Source of the DNA: JBBIRG01 sp964410965
Lineage (GTDB): Bacteria > CLD3 > SB21 > JBBIRG01
Direction of reading: 5' to 3'
Assembly (NCBI GenBank): GCA_964410965.1
Contig: CAYPIY010000002.1
Location: forward strand, 186,001 to 250,000
DNA length: 64,000 nt
The notes under the pieces were generated by a model. The model made no database searches and was not told the origin of the DNA. It worked only from the letters and a program-made list of their open reading frames with translations. Positions 1 through 8,406 of this stretch are shown here, piece after piece (the stretch's first letter is position 1; each line of letters begins with the position of its first letter). Both the position numbers and the translations under genes were made by a program.

Positions 1-1524
1 TCCTTTACATCAAAAGATTACTTTTTCGCTACGATCACGGAAAAACATTACGGCGGCAGCGAAACCGGAGGCGGCGACTTGCTTGATGATTACTACGAAG
101 AAAACGACCGCATTCAGTTCGGATGGGACAATCATATTTTCAGTTCATTCTGGGAATACGACAATCAGCGCAATTGGTTATCCAGACTTACCGTTTACTG
201 GTCACAGGCTCCGGCCGAATTCAGCAGGACGTTATTATACAATCCATCCCCCGCCGCTTCCCCGGCCATGATCCTGCAGGCGGACAGCCTGAACCGTTTA
301 TCCTATCTTGATCATATCGACGTCGGCAACCGGATCAGGGACATCACGGTGTGCGCGGATGCCCGGTTCAAGCCTCATGATAACCATACGGTCCTTTTCG
401 GCGGCGAGTGGAAACACATTCAGCTGAAATACAGATGGGATAATATCGCCGAATTTGACAAGGGCAATCCGTATCTGCAGTTGTTTTTCGACAATCCCGC
501 CGATACGTTCCGTTATGAAAAAACGGCTGACCTGATCGCATTTTATCTCGAGGATCTGTGGCAGATCGAAAAAAGGTTTTCCGTGAAACCGGGTTTTCGG
601 TTTGAATCCTTTCCCGGCGCAAAACCGTCTTTCACCGTTAGCCCCCGTTTCAGCGCGATGTGGACGGCGATGCCGGGATGGACACTGAAAACTTCCGCAG
701 GCCTTTACCGTCAGTCACTGTTCACGGCCCGTGAGGCCGGATATTTCGGCTTTCTGGACGTTTCGTTTTATGCGGACCGCATACCTCTCCAGTCCTCCTG
801 GCATTTTATACTGGGCACCGATTACCGTCTGCCCTGGAATATGCAGATCGGCATGGAAGGGTATTATAAAACCCTTGATCACCTGTACAGAAGCGTCGCT
901 TCCACGCGCAACTCGCCTGTTTTCATAAAAGGCAGCGGAAAAGCGCGGGGAATGGAAATGAGCCTGAAGCGAAAGGCGAACCGTTTCAATTTCGACGCCG
1001 TCTACCAGCTTTCTTTTGTAACCAGGAAATTTCAGGGAAAAGATTATTATCCCAATTATGACCAGCGGCATCAGTTCAGGCTCGGAACCTGGTTTGTACT
1101 TCCAAAAGGATGGGTCATCGAAACCCGGTGGCAGCTGGCGAGCGGACGGGCTTATCAGGCGTCAAATTATTATACCGTTCCGGTGGATTTCAATCCCTCC
1201 ACAGGCGATTTCGGAACCGGAGATGATATGGACAACCTGGCTCTCGGAGAACTTCAGCATCTGTATACCACTTCGCGCATGCCGGTTTTTCACAGGCTGG
1301 ACCTGAACATCACGAAAACCCTCCGAATGAAATCCTGGTCCCTCAGTTTCTACATGAACGCTATTAACTTGTATTTCCGGAATAATCCCATTCTTTATAA
1401 AACGTCCGAAAAGAAAACCCCAACCGGCGAAACAGACGGCAGCGGGGAAGAGCAACTTTACCTGAAAAGAAAACCGGTTGGAATCCCCATCCTGCCCTCG
1501 CTTGGGATGCGGTTTCAATTTTGA
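1..1524 (+). CDS. TonB-dependent receptor, C-terminal part (5' end outside window)
   Basis: The frame is open from base 1 with no convincing start, so about 507 C-terminal residues of a longer protein are visible. They show the alternating aromatic/polar strands of an outer-membrane barrel (for example WTLKTSAGLYRQ, MQIGMEGYYKTLDHLYR, RHQFRLGTWF) and end in LGMRFQF, a terminal-Phe signal typical of barrels inserted by the BAM machinery. By family knowledge such receptors import a ligand across the outer membrane using TonB/ExbBD energy; the plug and any N-terminal carboxypeptidase-like domain would lie upstream of the window. The substrate cannot be read from this part. A DUF4249-like lipoprotein starts 14 nt downstream, a pairing common in FCB-group genomes, so the two are probably cotranscribed. 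A non-TonB barrel is a weaker alternative. Confidence 0.8.
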   Translation, partial: SFTSKDYFFATITEKHYGGSETGGGDLLDDYYEENDRIQFGWDNHIFSSFWEYDNQRNWLSRLTVYWSQAPAEFSRTLLYNPSPAASPAMILQADSLNRLSYLDHIDVGNRIRDITVCADARFKPHDNHTVLFGGEWKHIQLKYRWDNIAEFDKGNPYLQLFFDNPADTFRYEKTADLIAFYLEDLWQIEKRFSVKPGFRFESFPGAKPSFTVSPRFSAMWTAMPGWTLKTSAGLYRQSLFTAREAGYFGFLDVSFYADRIPLQSSWHFILGTDYRLPWNMQIGMEGYYKTLDHLYRSVASTRNSPVFIKGSGKARGMEMSLKRKANRFNFDAVYQLSFVTRKFQGKDYYPNYDQRHQFRLGTWFVLPKGWVIETRWQLASGRAYQASNYYTVPVDFNPSTGDFGTGDDMDNLALGELQHLYTTSRMPVFHRLDLNITKTLRMKSWSLSFYMNAINLYFRNNPILYKTSEKKTPTGETDGSGEEQLYLKRKPVGIPILPSLGMRFQF

Positions 1525-1538
1525 AGAAACATGATATT

Positions 1539-2420
1539 ATGAAAAAACTCATTCCGATCATTTTTCTGTCCTTATGGATGGCTGCCTGTGAAGACCTGCC
1601 GGACGATAAGGCCCCCGGTTCCCTGGCAGGCGTCTATTGCATTCTGAATCCCGAAAGTTACCGCCAGGAACTCACCCTGATAAGGGCTTTTAATTCTGAC
1701 GATTTTCATGACTTCACGCTTACGGATACGCTGCCGGTTCTTGAAAGCGGAGCTGAGATAATCCTTCAGTGCGGGATTTTTGAAGCCCGCATGACTGAAA
1801 CCGATTCCGGCCATTACGCGGATACAGCAGGAATAATAAGGCCTGAGCCGGGACAGGAGTGTCATTTAAAAATAATAACAAACCGGAACGAAATCCTGAC
1901 GGCTTCAACGATAGTCCCGGCCCCGCCCTCACTGACCTCTCCGTTACCGTTCGACTCGTTTTCCGTAACGCTGAATGTGGATACGGCCGAAAATGAGATG
2001 ACTTTCGATCAGCTTCCCGTCACTTTTAACTGCAGTTACGATCAGTATGCCTATACCTTTTTTTACAGCCTGGGGGGAGATTCAGTCCGTCTTTTCAATC
2101 CGATTACCCAAACTTACCTGATCCGGAAACGATTTACCCTTTTTCAGAATAACGGCCTTCTGGCCGTAAGCTCATTCACGCTTTTTGACGTAAGCCATCC
2201 GGGAGAAGAAAACTTCTGGCGATGGAATTTCGTTCCCGAAATTAAGGATTCAGTTTTGGAAAGTACCATGGAATTATCTGTGCGGGCATACAATCTGAAA
2301 ATATCGGGCGGAAAAAAACCGTTTGTGCTTTCCAACATCGAAAACGGTTTCGGCTATTTCGGCGCTGTGGGCATGACGAAGCAGCCTGTGAACATACGAA
2401 TAACCTGCCGTTACCGATAA
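1539..2420 (+). CDS. DUF4249-like outer-membrane-associated lipoprotein
   Basis: This 293-residue protein begins MKKLIPIIFLSLWMAACEDL, a short signal peptide with a lipobox (MAAC) and lipidated Cys near residue 17. An in-frame TTG lies 18 nt upstream at 1521, but the ATG at 1539 places the Lys pair and hydrophobic core correctly and was chosen. The body resembles the DUF4249 family of FCB bacteria: an N-terminal beta domain with the LAGVYCILNPES segment where this family has its opening beta strands, then a domain ending in GFGYFGAVGMTK, near the family's conserved FGYF-type C-terminal motif. It follows the TonB receptor tail by 14 nt. Its role is unknown; by context it could be a surface partner of the receptor. 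The family assignment rests on reading, not on a profile search. Confidence 0.68.
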   Translation: MKKLIPIIFLSLWMAACEDLPDDKAPGSLAGVYCILNPESYRQELTLIRAFNSDDFHDFTLTDTLPVLESGAEIILQCGIFEARMTETDSGHYADTAGIIRPEPGQECHLKIITNRNEILTASTIVPAPPSLTSPLPFDSFSVTLNVDTAENEMTFDQLPVTFNCSYDQYAYTFFYSLGGDSVRLFNPITQTYLIRKRFTLFQNNGLLAVSSFTLFDVSHPGEENFWRWNFVPEIKDSVLESTMELSVRAYNLKISGGKKPFVLSNIENGFGYFGAVGMTKQPVNIRITCRYR

Positions 2421-2468
2421 AACATGTTGAACTCTCAGTTGTCAGTTCCCGGATGGTTTTATCTTCGT

Positions 2469-3053
2469 TTAAAACAAACCCCCGACGCTTATATTAAGTT
2501 TTCCATAAGTATCACCCTCAATTTTCTTTATGCCGTAGTTTGCATTCAGGAGAATTCTGGTGCCGGACGTTACCGGAAATCCGTAACCCCCGCCGAAATT
2601 GAAACCGAACCCCCAGTCGCTGGTGGCTTTGTAACCCTCTGAATTTTCCGCCAGCAACCTTGCGAAACCAGCGTCGCAACGCACAAAAAATCCTTTCCCG
2701 ATATTCCCGTTGATAAAATGCATGGCGCTGAGTGAATAAAGGTACTGATTGATTTGAGCCCAGTCTGAACTTTTTGATACACGGTCACCCGCCCCGTTGA
2801 TCACAAAACCGACGGCAGTTTTATGATGATTGACCGGAAAATAAAATCCCAGCGAATCCATATCAATTCCGGTACGGATGACCCCCGGAAGATCGTCTAT
2901 CTCATTCATGAGATCATCCAGAGGGCCCGCATAATCCGGTTTAGCGTACCCCAAAGCCCAATAAGTATACCAACGTTCATTGGAGTTTTCCTGGGAAAAA
3001 CTAAAAGAACTTATCAGCACCGACAGAAAAATTAACTGTAATGATGGTTTCAT
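2469..3053 (-). CDS. Small outer-membrane beta-barrel-like protein
   Basis: This 194-residue protein starts with a clear Sec signal peptide (MKPSLQLIFLSVLISSFSFSQ, cleavage after SFS-Q or just beyond). The mature part has alternating strand-like segments rich in Gly and aromatic residues (WGFGFNFGGGYGF, ILLNANYGIKK) and ends LNISVGGLF, with the C-terminal Phe usual for barrels. I do not recognise a named family. It is convergent with the DUF4249-like gene (48 nt between stops), and the 297-nt space upstream separates it from hutU, so it is probably a single-gene unit with its own promoter. A periplasmic or surface beta-sandwich protein is an alternative. Confidence 0.6.
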   Translation of the reverse strand: MKPSLQLIFLSVLISSFSFSQENSNERWYTYWALGYAKPDYAGPLDDLMNEIDDLPGVIRTGIDMDSLGFYFPVNHHKTAVGFVINGAGDRVSKSSDWAQINQYLYSLSAMHFINGNIGKGFFVRCDAGFARLLAENSEGYKATSDWGFGFNFGGGYGFPVTSGTRILLNANYGIKKIEGDTYGKLNISVGGLF

Positions 3054-3350
3054 AATTTCCGTCCTTTCTTCCTGTCAAATGAACTTTTAGGTTATGGCAT
3101 AATCACCGCTTTTTCGGTATTTCAAAACGAACTTAATCGTTCGGTTGATATGCTGTCTTTTTATTTGGTGTCTCTTTTACATTCTTATTGCTTAACCAGT
3201 CAGAATGCTTTGTTTTTTCTGATTAACAGAATACCGCCAAACGAAAGTATTGATATGCTGTTCCTCTTGCGGATGTTACTACCCGCCGACATCTTTTTTA
3301 TTGCAACCCTTGCTTAATGTGATTCCGTATCTGAATAGAAATGACTTCCT
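3054..3350. other. Intergenic region between hutU 3' end and the small OMP gene
   Basis: I find no gene here. It holds the presumptive promoter of the minus-strand OMP gene. A 12-bp direct repeat TTGATATGCTGT occurs at 3145-3156 and 3250-3261, and a short dyad (CGAAC, 6 nt, GTTCG) lies at 3128-3143, followed on the plus strand by a T-run near 3157. No clear intrinsic terminator for hutU was seen. Confidence 0.4.
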
Positions 3351-4997
3351 TTACAGCATCGGTATCTTTACATTTTTGTCTTTTGCAACTTTGATAGCCT
3401 CTTCATATCCCGCGTCGCTGTGTCGGACGACACCCATGCCCGGATCGCTGATCAGAACACGCTGCAGCCGTTTTGCCGCTTCGTCAGTGCCGTCGGCGAC
3501 AATGACCATTCCGGCATGCAGGGAATACCCGATACCCACGCCTCCGCCATGATGCAAGGACACCCATGAAGCGCCGTTCACCGCGTTAATCGCGAAATTC
3601 AGCAGCGGCCAGTCGGCGATCGCGTCGCTTCCGTCTTTCATGGATTCCGTCTCACGGTTCGGTGAGGCGACAGACCCGCAGTCCAGATGATCCCGTCCGA
3701 TCACGATAGGAGCCTTGACTTTTCCTGTTTTTACGAGGTCGTTGAAAATCAGCCCGGCCTTGTCCCGCTCGCCGTAGCCCAGCCAGCAGATACGTGACGG
3801 TAATCCCTGAAAATGAATTTTTGATTTTGCGTTCGTCAGCCATCGGATCATATGTTGTTTATGCGGGAAAGCCTCTATCAATGCCCGGTCGGTTGTATAG
3901 ATGTCTTCGGGATCCCCGGAGAGTGCCACCCAGCGGAACGGGCCCTGGCCCTCGCAGAACAGCGGACGTATGAACGCCGGCACAAATCCGGGAAAATCGA
4001 ACGCGTTCCTGACACCCTGCTTGAGAGCCTGCTGACGGATGTTGTTGCCGTAATCAAATGTGATGGCCCCGCGTTTCTGAAATTCCAGCATCGCTTCCAC
4101 ATGCACAGCCATGGATTCCATCGCATGTTTAATATAGTCGTCCGGTTTGTTTTTCCGGTAATCGGCCAGTTCTTCAACTTTTATTCCCGCCGGCACATAT
4201 CCGTGAAGCGCGTCGTGAGCGGACGTCTGGTCGGTAAGAATATCCGGCTGATAATTTTTCTTTAACATTTCGGGAAGCACTTCCGCGGCGTTGCCAAGCA
4301 GGCCGATGGATTTCGCCTCGCCTTTCCTGCAGAAATCCTGAGCCATGGACCAGGCTTCATCCGCGCTGGTGACCATGACGTCGCAGTATCGCGTGTCCAA
4401 GCGGCGTTTGATGCGCACCGGATCCACTTCCACTACGATCGCGACGCCGTCGTTCATCGTTACGGACAAAGGCTGGGCGCCGCCCATTCCTCCGAGGCCG
4501 GCAGTAAGAGTGATCGTGCCTTTCAGGGTTCCTTTGAAATGTTTCTGCGCGAGTGCGCCGAAAGTCTCGTATGTGCCCTGAAGAATGCCCTGGGTGCCAA
4601 TGTAGATCCAGCTGCCCGCCGTCATCTGGCCGTACATTGTCAGCCCTGCTCGTTCCAGCTCGCGGAATTTTTCCCAGGTCGCCCAGTACGGCACAAGATT
4701 TGAATTGGCCAGAATCACCCTCGGCGCATCCGGATGGGACTTGAATACAGCAACCGGTTTTCCCGACTGTACCAGCATAGTTTCGTCGTTCTCAAGATTC
4801 TGAAGCGTTTTAACCAGCGCGTCGAAACTTTCCCAGTTCCTGGCTGCTTTACCCGAACCGCCGTATACGACTAATTCCTGAGGGTTCTCGGCGACTTCCG
4901 GATCGAGATTGTTCATCAGCATGCGCATTGCCGCTTCCTGTATCCATCCCTTACAAGATAATTGATTTCCGCGCGGTGATCGAATGGTTCTCATCAT
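3351..4997 (-). CDS. hutU: Urocanate hydratase (urocanase)
   Basis: The enzyme converts urocanate to 4-imidazolone-5-propanoate in cytosolic histidine degradation, using a tightly bound NAD+. At 548 residues it has the full family length. The urocanase signature FQGLPSRICW is intact, with the catalytic Cys at about residue 404, as are the Gly-rich NAD-binding stretches (GGSGKAARNW, TAGLGGMGGAQ) and the C-terminal GRDHLDCGSVASP block. Start choice: AAGGA directly abuts an ATG at 5003 but lies 6 nt before the ATG at 4997 (MMRTIR), so 4997 is preferred; 4994 is also possible. No histidase, imidazolonepropionase or glutamate formiminotransferase gene accompanies it, so the pathway must be completed elsewhere. 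It is divergent from the HD-domain gene. Confidence 0.96.
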   Translation of the reverse strand: MMRTIRSPRGNQLSCKGWIQEAAMRMLMNNLDPEVAENPQELVVYGGSGKAARNWESFDALVKTLQNLENDETMLVQSGKPVAVFKSHPDAPRVILANSNLVPYWATWEKFRELERAGLTMYGQMTAGSWIYIGTQGILQGTYETFGALAQKHFKGTLKGTITLTAGLGGMGGAQPLSVTMNDGVAIVVEVDPVRIKRRLDTRYCDVMVTSADEAWSMAQDFCRKGEAKSIGLLGNAAEVLPEMLKKNYQPDILTDQTSAHDALHGYVPAGIKVEELADYRKNKPDDYIKHAMESMAVHVEAMLEFQKRGAITFDYGNNIRQQALKQGVRNAFDFPGFVPAFIRPLFCEGQGPFRWVALSGDPEDIYTTDRALIEAFPHKQHMIRWLTNAKSKIHFQGLPSRICWLGYGERDKAGLIFNDLVKTGKVKAPIVIGRDHLDCGSVASPNRETESMKDGSDAIADWPLLNFAINAVNGASWVSLHHGGGVGIGYSLHAGMVIVADGTDEAAKRLQRVLISDPGMGVVRHSDAGYEEAIKVAKDKNVKIPML

Positions 4998-5003
4998 TTT
5001 CAT

Positions 5004-5329
5004 TCCTTGTTATGTCTATGTTCATAGGATATGTTACAAACAAAAGGAAAATATAAAAATTTTTTTAAATAAAAAATCATAAAAAGCACAATCTTCATTT
5101 CATTTCTGCTGCAACATTGAAAACATGTAATCATCCGGTTATTGAAATTAATTTTTTTATAACAATAATTCGCATTTCTCTTAACTGCCGTGAGAAGCGT
5201 CCGGGCATACCATTTTATTATACCGCTGAAAAATTCCGGAAGAAAGCTTGAATCTGAAATATTTTTTAATATAATGACTCCGGAATTATCATTGCGTCTC
5301 AAAACCATCCACCATAAAAGGATTACGGC
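5004..5329. other. Divergent intergenic region hutU / HD-domain gene
   Basis: This AT-rich 326-nt spacer carries promoters in both directions and no gene I can support. On the hutU side a 12-nt dyad (CTATG TT CATAG, 5016-5027) lies in the leader about 20 nt before the start. On the HD-gene side there is a good sigma70-like promoter at 5248-5275, flanked by a 9-bp inverted repeat (separate entry). Confidence 0.5.
5232..5287 (+). promoter_or_regulatory. Promoter of the HD-domain gene inside an inverted repeat
   Basis: A -35-like TTGAAT (5248-5253), 16-nt spacer and perfect TATAAT (5270-5275) point towards the gene at 5330. Exact inverted arms AATTCCGGA (5232-5240) and TCCGGAATT (5279-5287) bracket it, the right arm falling where transcription should start. 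This is the geometry expected of an operator, but no regulator is known; seen directly, function inferred. Confidence 0.45.
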
Positions 5330-5890
5330 ATGAACCGTTCCGAGGCCTGGAATTTACTTTGCGAATACACGCCAAGCGACAGTCTCCGCAAACACGCTCT
5401 TGCGGTAGAGTCGGCAGTTGTCGCCTATGCAAAACTTTACGGTGAGGATGTGGAGTTATGGTCTGTTGTCGCGCTGCTGCATGATTTCGATTATGAGCGC
5501 TATCCTGCCGCTGAACCGCCGGACGGCCATCCGTTCGCGGGGAACCGGATACTGGAAGAAAGAGGTTATCCGGAATTTGTCAGAAAAGCGATCCTGTCGC
5601 ACGCGGATTATACCGGAGTATCCAGAGAGAGCCTTCTGGAAAAAATTCTTTTTGCATGCGATGAGCTCTGCGGATTTATCACCGCCGTCTCCTACGTCCG
5701 CCCGTCGAAAAGCATTATGGAAGTTGATGTCAAATCGGTCAGAAAAAAAATGAAGGACAAGTCTTTCGCGGCGAAAGTAAGCCGTTCGGACATCATCAAA
5801 GGCGCTGAAGAAATGGGAGCGGATCTTGACGAACATATCGCCTTCGTCATCAGCGCGATGCAGGCGAATTCTACCCGGCTTGGACTCTAG
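5330..5890 (+). CDS. HD-domain metal-dependent phosphohydrolase-like protein
   Basis: A 186-residue cytosolic protein with the HD superfamily residues in order: His22 (KHALAVE), His51-Asp52 (LLHDFDYERYP), His67 (GHPFAGNRIL), His91 (LSHADYTG) and Asp111 (ACDELCGF). These would bind one or two metals for hydrolysis of a phosphoester; the natural substrate is not predictable. Small stand-alone HD proteins of this length are widespread and often annotated HDIG or hydrolase. A strong Shine-Dalgarno AAAGGAT sits 7-8 nt before the ATG. It has its own promoter, is divergent from hutU and lies 126 nt before dnaJ, which has a separate promoter, so it is probably monocistronic. Confidence 0.82.
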   Translation: MNRSEAWNLLCEYTPSDSLRKHALAVESAVVAYAKLYGEDVELWSVVALLHDFDYERYPAAEPPDGHPFAGNRILEERGYPEFVRKAILSHADYTGVSRESLLEKILFACDELCGFITAVSYVRPSKSIMEVDVKSVRKKMKDKSFAAKVSRSDIIKGAEEMGADLDEHIAFVISAMQANSTRLGL

Positions 5891-5935
5891 AAGGCGGAGG
5901 AATATTTTGCTGTTTTTAAATCGTTGAATTTTATA

Positions 5936-5964
5936 TTGATAAATACCCTTTTTATCATTATACT
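5936..5964 (+). promoter_or_regulatory. sigma70-type promoter of dnaJ
   Basis: TTGATA (5936-5941), exactly 17 nt, then TATACT (5959-5964): each hexamer is one base off the E. coli consensus. The start would fall about 46 nt upstream of the dnaJ ATG. No CIRCE-type inverted repeat is visible, so HrcA control is not supported here. Confidence 0.6.
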
Positions 5965-6016
5965 TTACGTTGTAATTTTATTAGTTTGGTAAGGATTTTT
6001 TTCTAAAGACACCAGT

Positions 6017-7153
6017 ATGACAAAAAGGGATTACTACGATATTCTGGGTATTTCCAAGACCAGTTCCGTTGACGATATCAAGAAAGCATACCGCAAACTC
6101 GCGATGCAATATCATCCGGACCGGAACCCGGGAGACAAGAAAGCGGAAGAAAAGTTCAAGGAAATCGCGGAGGCGTATTCGGTACTCAGCGATGAACAGA
6201 AGCGCGCCAATTATGATCGTTTCGGTCACGAGGGGCTGCGAGGCATGGGTGATCAGGGATTTACGGACATCAATGACATATTCACCCATTTCAGCGACAT
6301 TTTCCAGGGTTTCGGCGGTTTCGGGGACATTTTCGGCGACCGGGCCCGGGGGGGCGGCCGACAGAACCGCGGCGCAGACATCGAAATCAAACTCCGCCTG
6401 ACACTGCAGGAAATCGCCGAAGGCGTCACAAAAAAAATCAAGCTCAAGAAAAAGAAAAACTGCGAAACCTGTTCCGGGAGCGGAGCCGCGCCGGGATCCA
6501 AACAGGAAACATGCTCCGTATGTCACGGCTCTGGACAAGTACGGCAGGTTTCCCGATCCATGTTCGGCCAGTTTGTGAATATCGCCCCCTGCCGCAATTG
6601 CACAGGAACCGGAAAAGTCATCACCAAGCCCTGCACCGCCTGTTCCGGCGACGGCATCGTTTCCGGCGAAACCACCCTGAATGTGAAAGTACCGCCCGGG
6701 GTCACGACCGGCAACTACATCCCGCTTCGCGGTCAGGGACATGCCGCTCCCCAGAACGGACAGCCCGGCGACGTCATCGTGATCATCGAGGAAAAAGAAG
6801 ACGAGATGTTCGAGCGCCACAATGATGACGTGCTTTGCAACCTGATGATCAGTTTTCCCCAGGCCGTACTTGGCGACGAAGTCGAGATTCAAACCCTGAT
6901 CGGTAAAGCCCAGTTAACCATTCCTCAGGGCATACAGTCCGGCAAGATACTGAGAATGAAAGGAAAAGGCATTCCCCGCCTCAACGGAAGCGGACAGGGA
7001 GACCAGCTGGTCCGTGTCATGGTGTACACTCCATCCCGAATCAGCGATGAAGAAAGAAACATCATGAAACAGCTGAAAATTTCCGGGAATTTCACGCCCT
7101 CCGCAGAAAACGAAAAAAGTTTCTTTAAAAAAGTCAGAGAAGCGTTTTCCTGA
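6017..7153 (+). CDS. dnaJ: Chaperone DnaJ (type I Hsp40)
   Basis: This cytosolic co-chaperone delivers clients to DnaK and stimulates its ATPase. All type I parts are present in 378 residues: J-domain (about 1-68) with the HPD tripeptide at 33-35, a Gly/Phe-rich linker (about 70-115), four zinc-finger repeats (CETCSGSG, CSVCHGSG, CRNCTGTG, CTACSGDG) between roughly 145 and 210, and the C-terminal substrate-binding domains. The ATG follows only a weak ribosome site, but upstream codons carry no better start. dnaK and grpE are not in the window, so this is a detached dnaJ locus leading into a housekeeping run on the same strand. Confidence 0.97.
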   Translation: MTKRDYYDILGISKTSSVDDIKKAYRKLAMQYHPDRNPGDKKAEEKFKEIAEAYSVLSDEQKRANYDRFGHEGLRGMGDQGFTDINDIFTHFSDIFQGFGGFGDIFGDRARGGGRQNRGADIEIKLRLTLQEIAEGVTKKIKLKKKKNCETCSGSGAAPGSKQETCSVCHGSGQVRQVSRSMFGQFVNIAPCRNCTGTGKVITKPCTACSGDGIVSGETTLNVKVPPGVTTGNYIPLRGQGHAAPQNGQPGDVIVIIEEKEDEMFERHNDDVLCNLMISFPQAVLGDEVEIQTLIGKAQLTIPQGIQSGKILRMKGKGIPRLNGSGQGDQLVRVMVYTPSRISDEERNIMKQLKISGNFTPSAENEKSFFKKVREAFS

Positions 7154-7180
7154 CAGCAATATTATTGACGGAATAAACCG

Positions 7181-7768
7181 TTGCAGATCCGGAAAATCAT
7201 CAGAAAATACAGGGCCCGGTTTCACCGCCTGATCTCCGCACTTGGCCTTACGGGAGCCGAAGCGTCGTTTATCCTTTTCCTGTCGGCAGCCGCTTTTACA
7301 GGCGCCTGGATCCCTGCCCTCGGGGAATACCTGAAACCCTCTGCCGAAGAGACCCGGCAGGCGGATTCATCCGCAGCGGATTTATTCGGAAGGATTGCAA
7401 ACCGCGGGCTTACGGACAGCGCCATGATTGACTCCCTACTGGCGTTCACCGGCCACGTTCCGGCCGGTAAATCGATCTGGCAGTCCCGTTCCGATTCTCT
7501 CCGGAAAATGTTTAAGGACGGGCATCTTACGGGTACGATCGATTCTTTTCTGGTTTCTGTTCCGGATGAACCGGTACGGAAAGTGAATATCAATTCTGCA
7601 AACGTTCAGACCCTGACTTCCTTGCCTGGCATAGGACCCAAAATGGCCGAAAGGATCGTGGAATACCGCAGCCTGAATGGCCCATTCCGGTCGGCGGAGG
7701 ATTTAATGAAAGTCCGTGGTATCGGAAAGAAAACATTTGCAAAATTGAAACCTTATATAGATATTTAA
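7181..7768 (+). CDS. Membrane-anchored ComEA-like helix-hairpin-helix protein
   Basis: A 195-residue protein with a basic N terminus, one membrane segment at about residues 28-46 (ASFILFLSAAAFTGAWI), a roughly 80-residue low-similarity spacer and a C-terminal pair of helix-hairpin-helix motifs: VNINSANVQTLTSLPGIG and LMKVRGIGKKTFAKLKPYI. This is the ComEA layout, a periplasm-facing DNA-binding protein that pulls transforming DNA across the outer membrane. The start is TTG at 7181; an in-frame stop at 7166 and the absence of an early ATG leave it as the only reasonable choice. The following genes resemble pilus assembly factors, consistent with a competence or pilus role. A generic HhH DNA-binding membrane protein is the alternative. 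Confidence 0.75.
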   Translation: MQIRKIIRKYRARFHRLISALGLTGAEASFILFLSAAAFTGAWIPALGEYLKPSAEETRQADSSAADLFGRIANRGLTDSAMIDSLLAFTGHVPAGKSIWQSRSDSLRKMFKDGHLTGTIDSFLVSVPDEPVRKVNINSANVQTLTSLPGIGPKMAERIVEYRSLNGPFRSAEDLMKVRGIGKKTFAKLKPYIDI

Positions 7769-7797
7769 CCGTTTATACAAAACAGGAGATTTTTTAT

Positions 7798-8364
7798 ATG
7801 ACAGAGCAACCTACTGTAATCAATCGCGACCAGCTGCGTGAAAAGGCAAAAGGAAACATATTTCTGCAGATCGGGATCGTGATCATGTCGGTCATCCTGA
7901 TATGGTCCATCCTTGGACCCAAGAAAGAATTAGAAGTCCAGAAAAACCTGCTCGCCCTGACAAGAGCAAAAATCAAAGTGCTGTTTAACCTTCAGTACCA
8001 GTACCTTACCGTCGATACCAGCTATACAACGGATTCCAAAAAACTGTCCGAGTTTGCCCTCTCCGCAGGTGAATCGGTTGTACCGGACTCCATGTTCAGG
8101 CCTGTCATGACCGTTTACAAGCGCTTTGATGAACACCGCGCCGCGTTGGAGGAAATTTCGGTCAAGGATTTCAAGAAAACCTATATGGATTCTATGTTCA
8201 TCAACCCATTAAACGGACAGAAATTCATCGTCGAAATCACGGTTTCCGCGGGACGGAAAACCTTCAACATCAAGCCGACAGCGGATGACGAGGAAAACAA
8301 CAAAATCGGCGCCGTCATCAACGGTGAAATAACCTGGAACGAAAAAGCCGACGTGCTGAATTAA
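7798..8364 (+). CDS. Unknown single-pass membrane protein beside PilM/PilN-like genes
   Basis: Not recognised. The 188 residues have a cytosolic N terminus of about 24, one membrane helix (about 25-42, FLQIGIVIMSVILIWSIL), a helical stretch rich in Lys/Leu and a C-terminal region with the beta-strand pattern KFIVEITVSAGRKTFNIKP. AGGAG lies 9 nt before the ATG. It starts 29 nt after the ComEA-like gene and ends 42 nt before the PilM-like gene, so it very probably belongs to the same operon. The bitopic layout with a short inside tail is similar to inner-membrane pilus alignment proteins such as PilN, PilO or PilP, but no sequence motif supports naming it. Confidence 0.7.
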   Translation: MTEQPTVINRDQLREKAKGNIFLQIGIVIMSVILIWSILGPKKELEVQKNLLALTRAKIKVLFNLQYQYLTVDTSYTTDSKKLSEFALSAGESVVPDSMFRPVMTVYKRFDEHRAALEEISVKDFKKTYMDSMFINPLNGQKFIVEITVSAGRKTFNIKPTADDEENNKIGAVINGEITWNEKADVLN

Positions 8365-8406
8365 AGAATAACCAGCCCGTATATCCGAACATCAAACGGT
8401 AATCCA

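Noticed and set aside
3250..3552. 100-codon plus-strand frame at the hutU 3' end
   Set aside because: Most of it is antisense to hutU codons; no ribosome site and Ser/Pro/Arg-rich shadow composition.
5000..5308. 102-codon minus-strand frame upstream of hutU
   Set aside because: It fills an AT-rich divergent promoter region with promoter words and an inverted repeat, and its composition (Phe, Lys, Asn-rich) reflects AT content; no motif.
5981..6892. 303-codon open frame opposite dnaJ
   Set aside because: It lies entirely under dnaJ, whose J-domain and zinc fingers are unambiguous; low-complexity reversed-frame composition.
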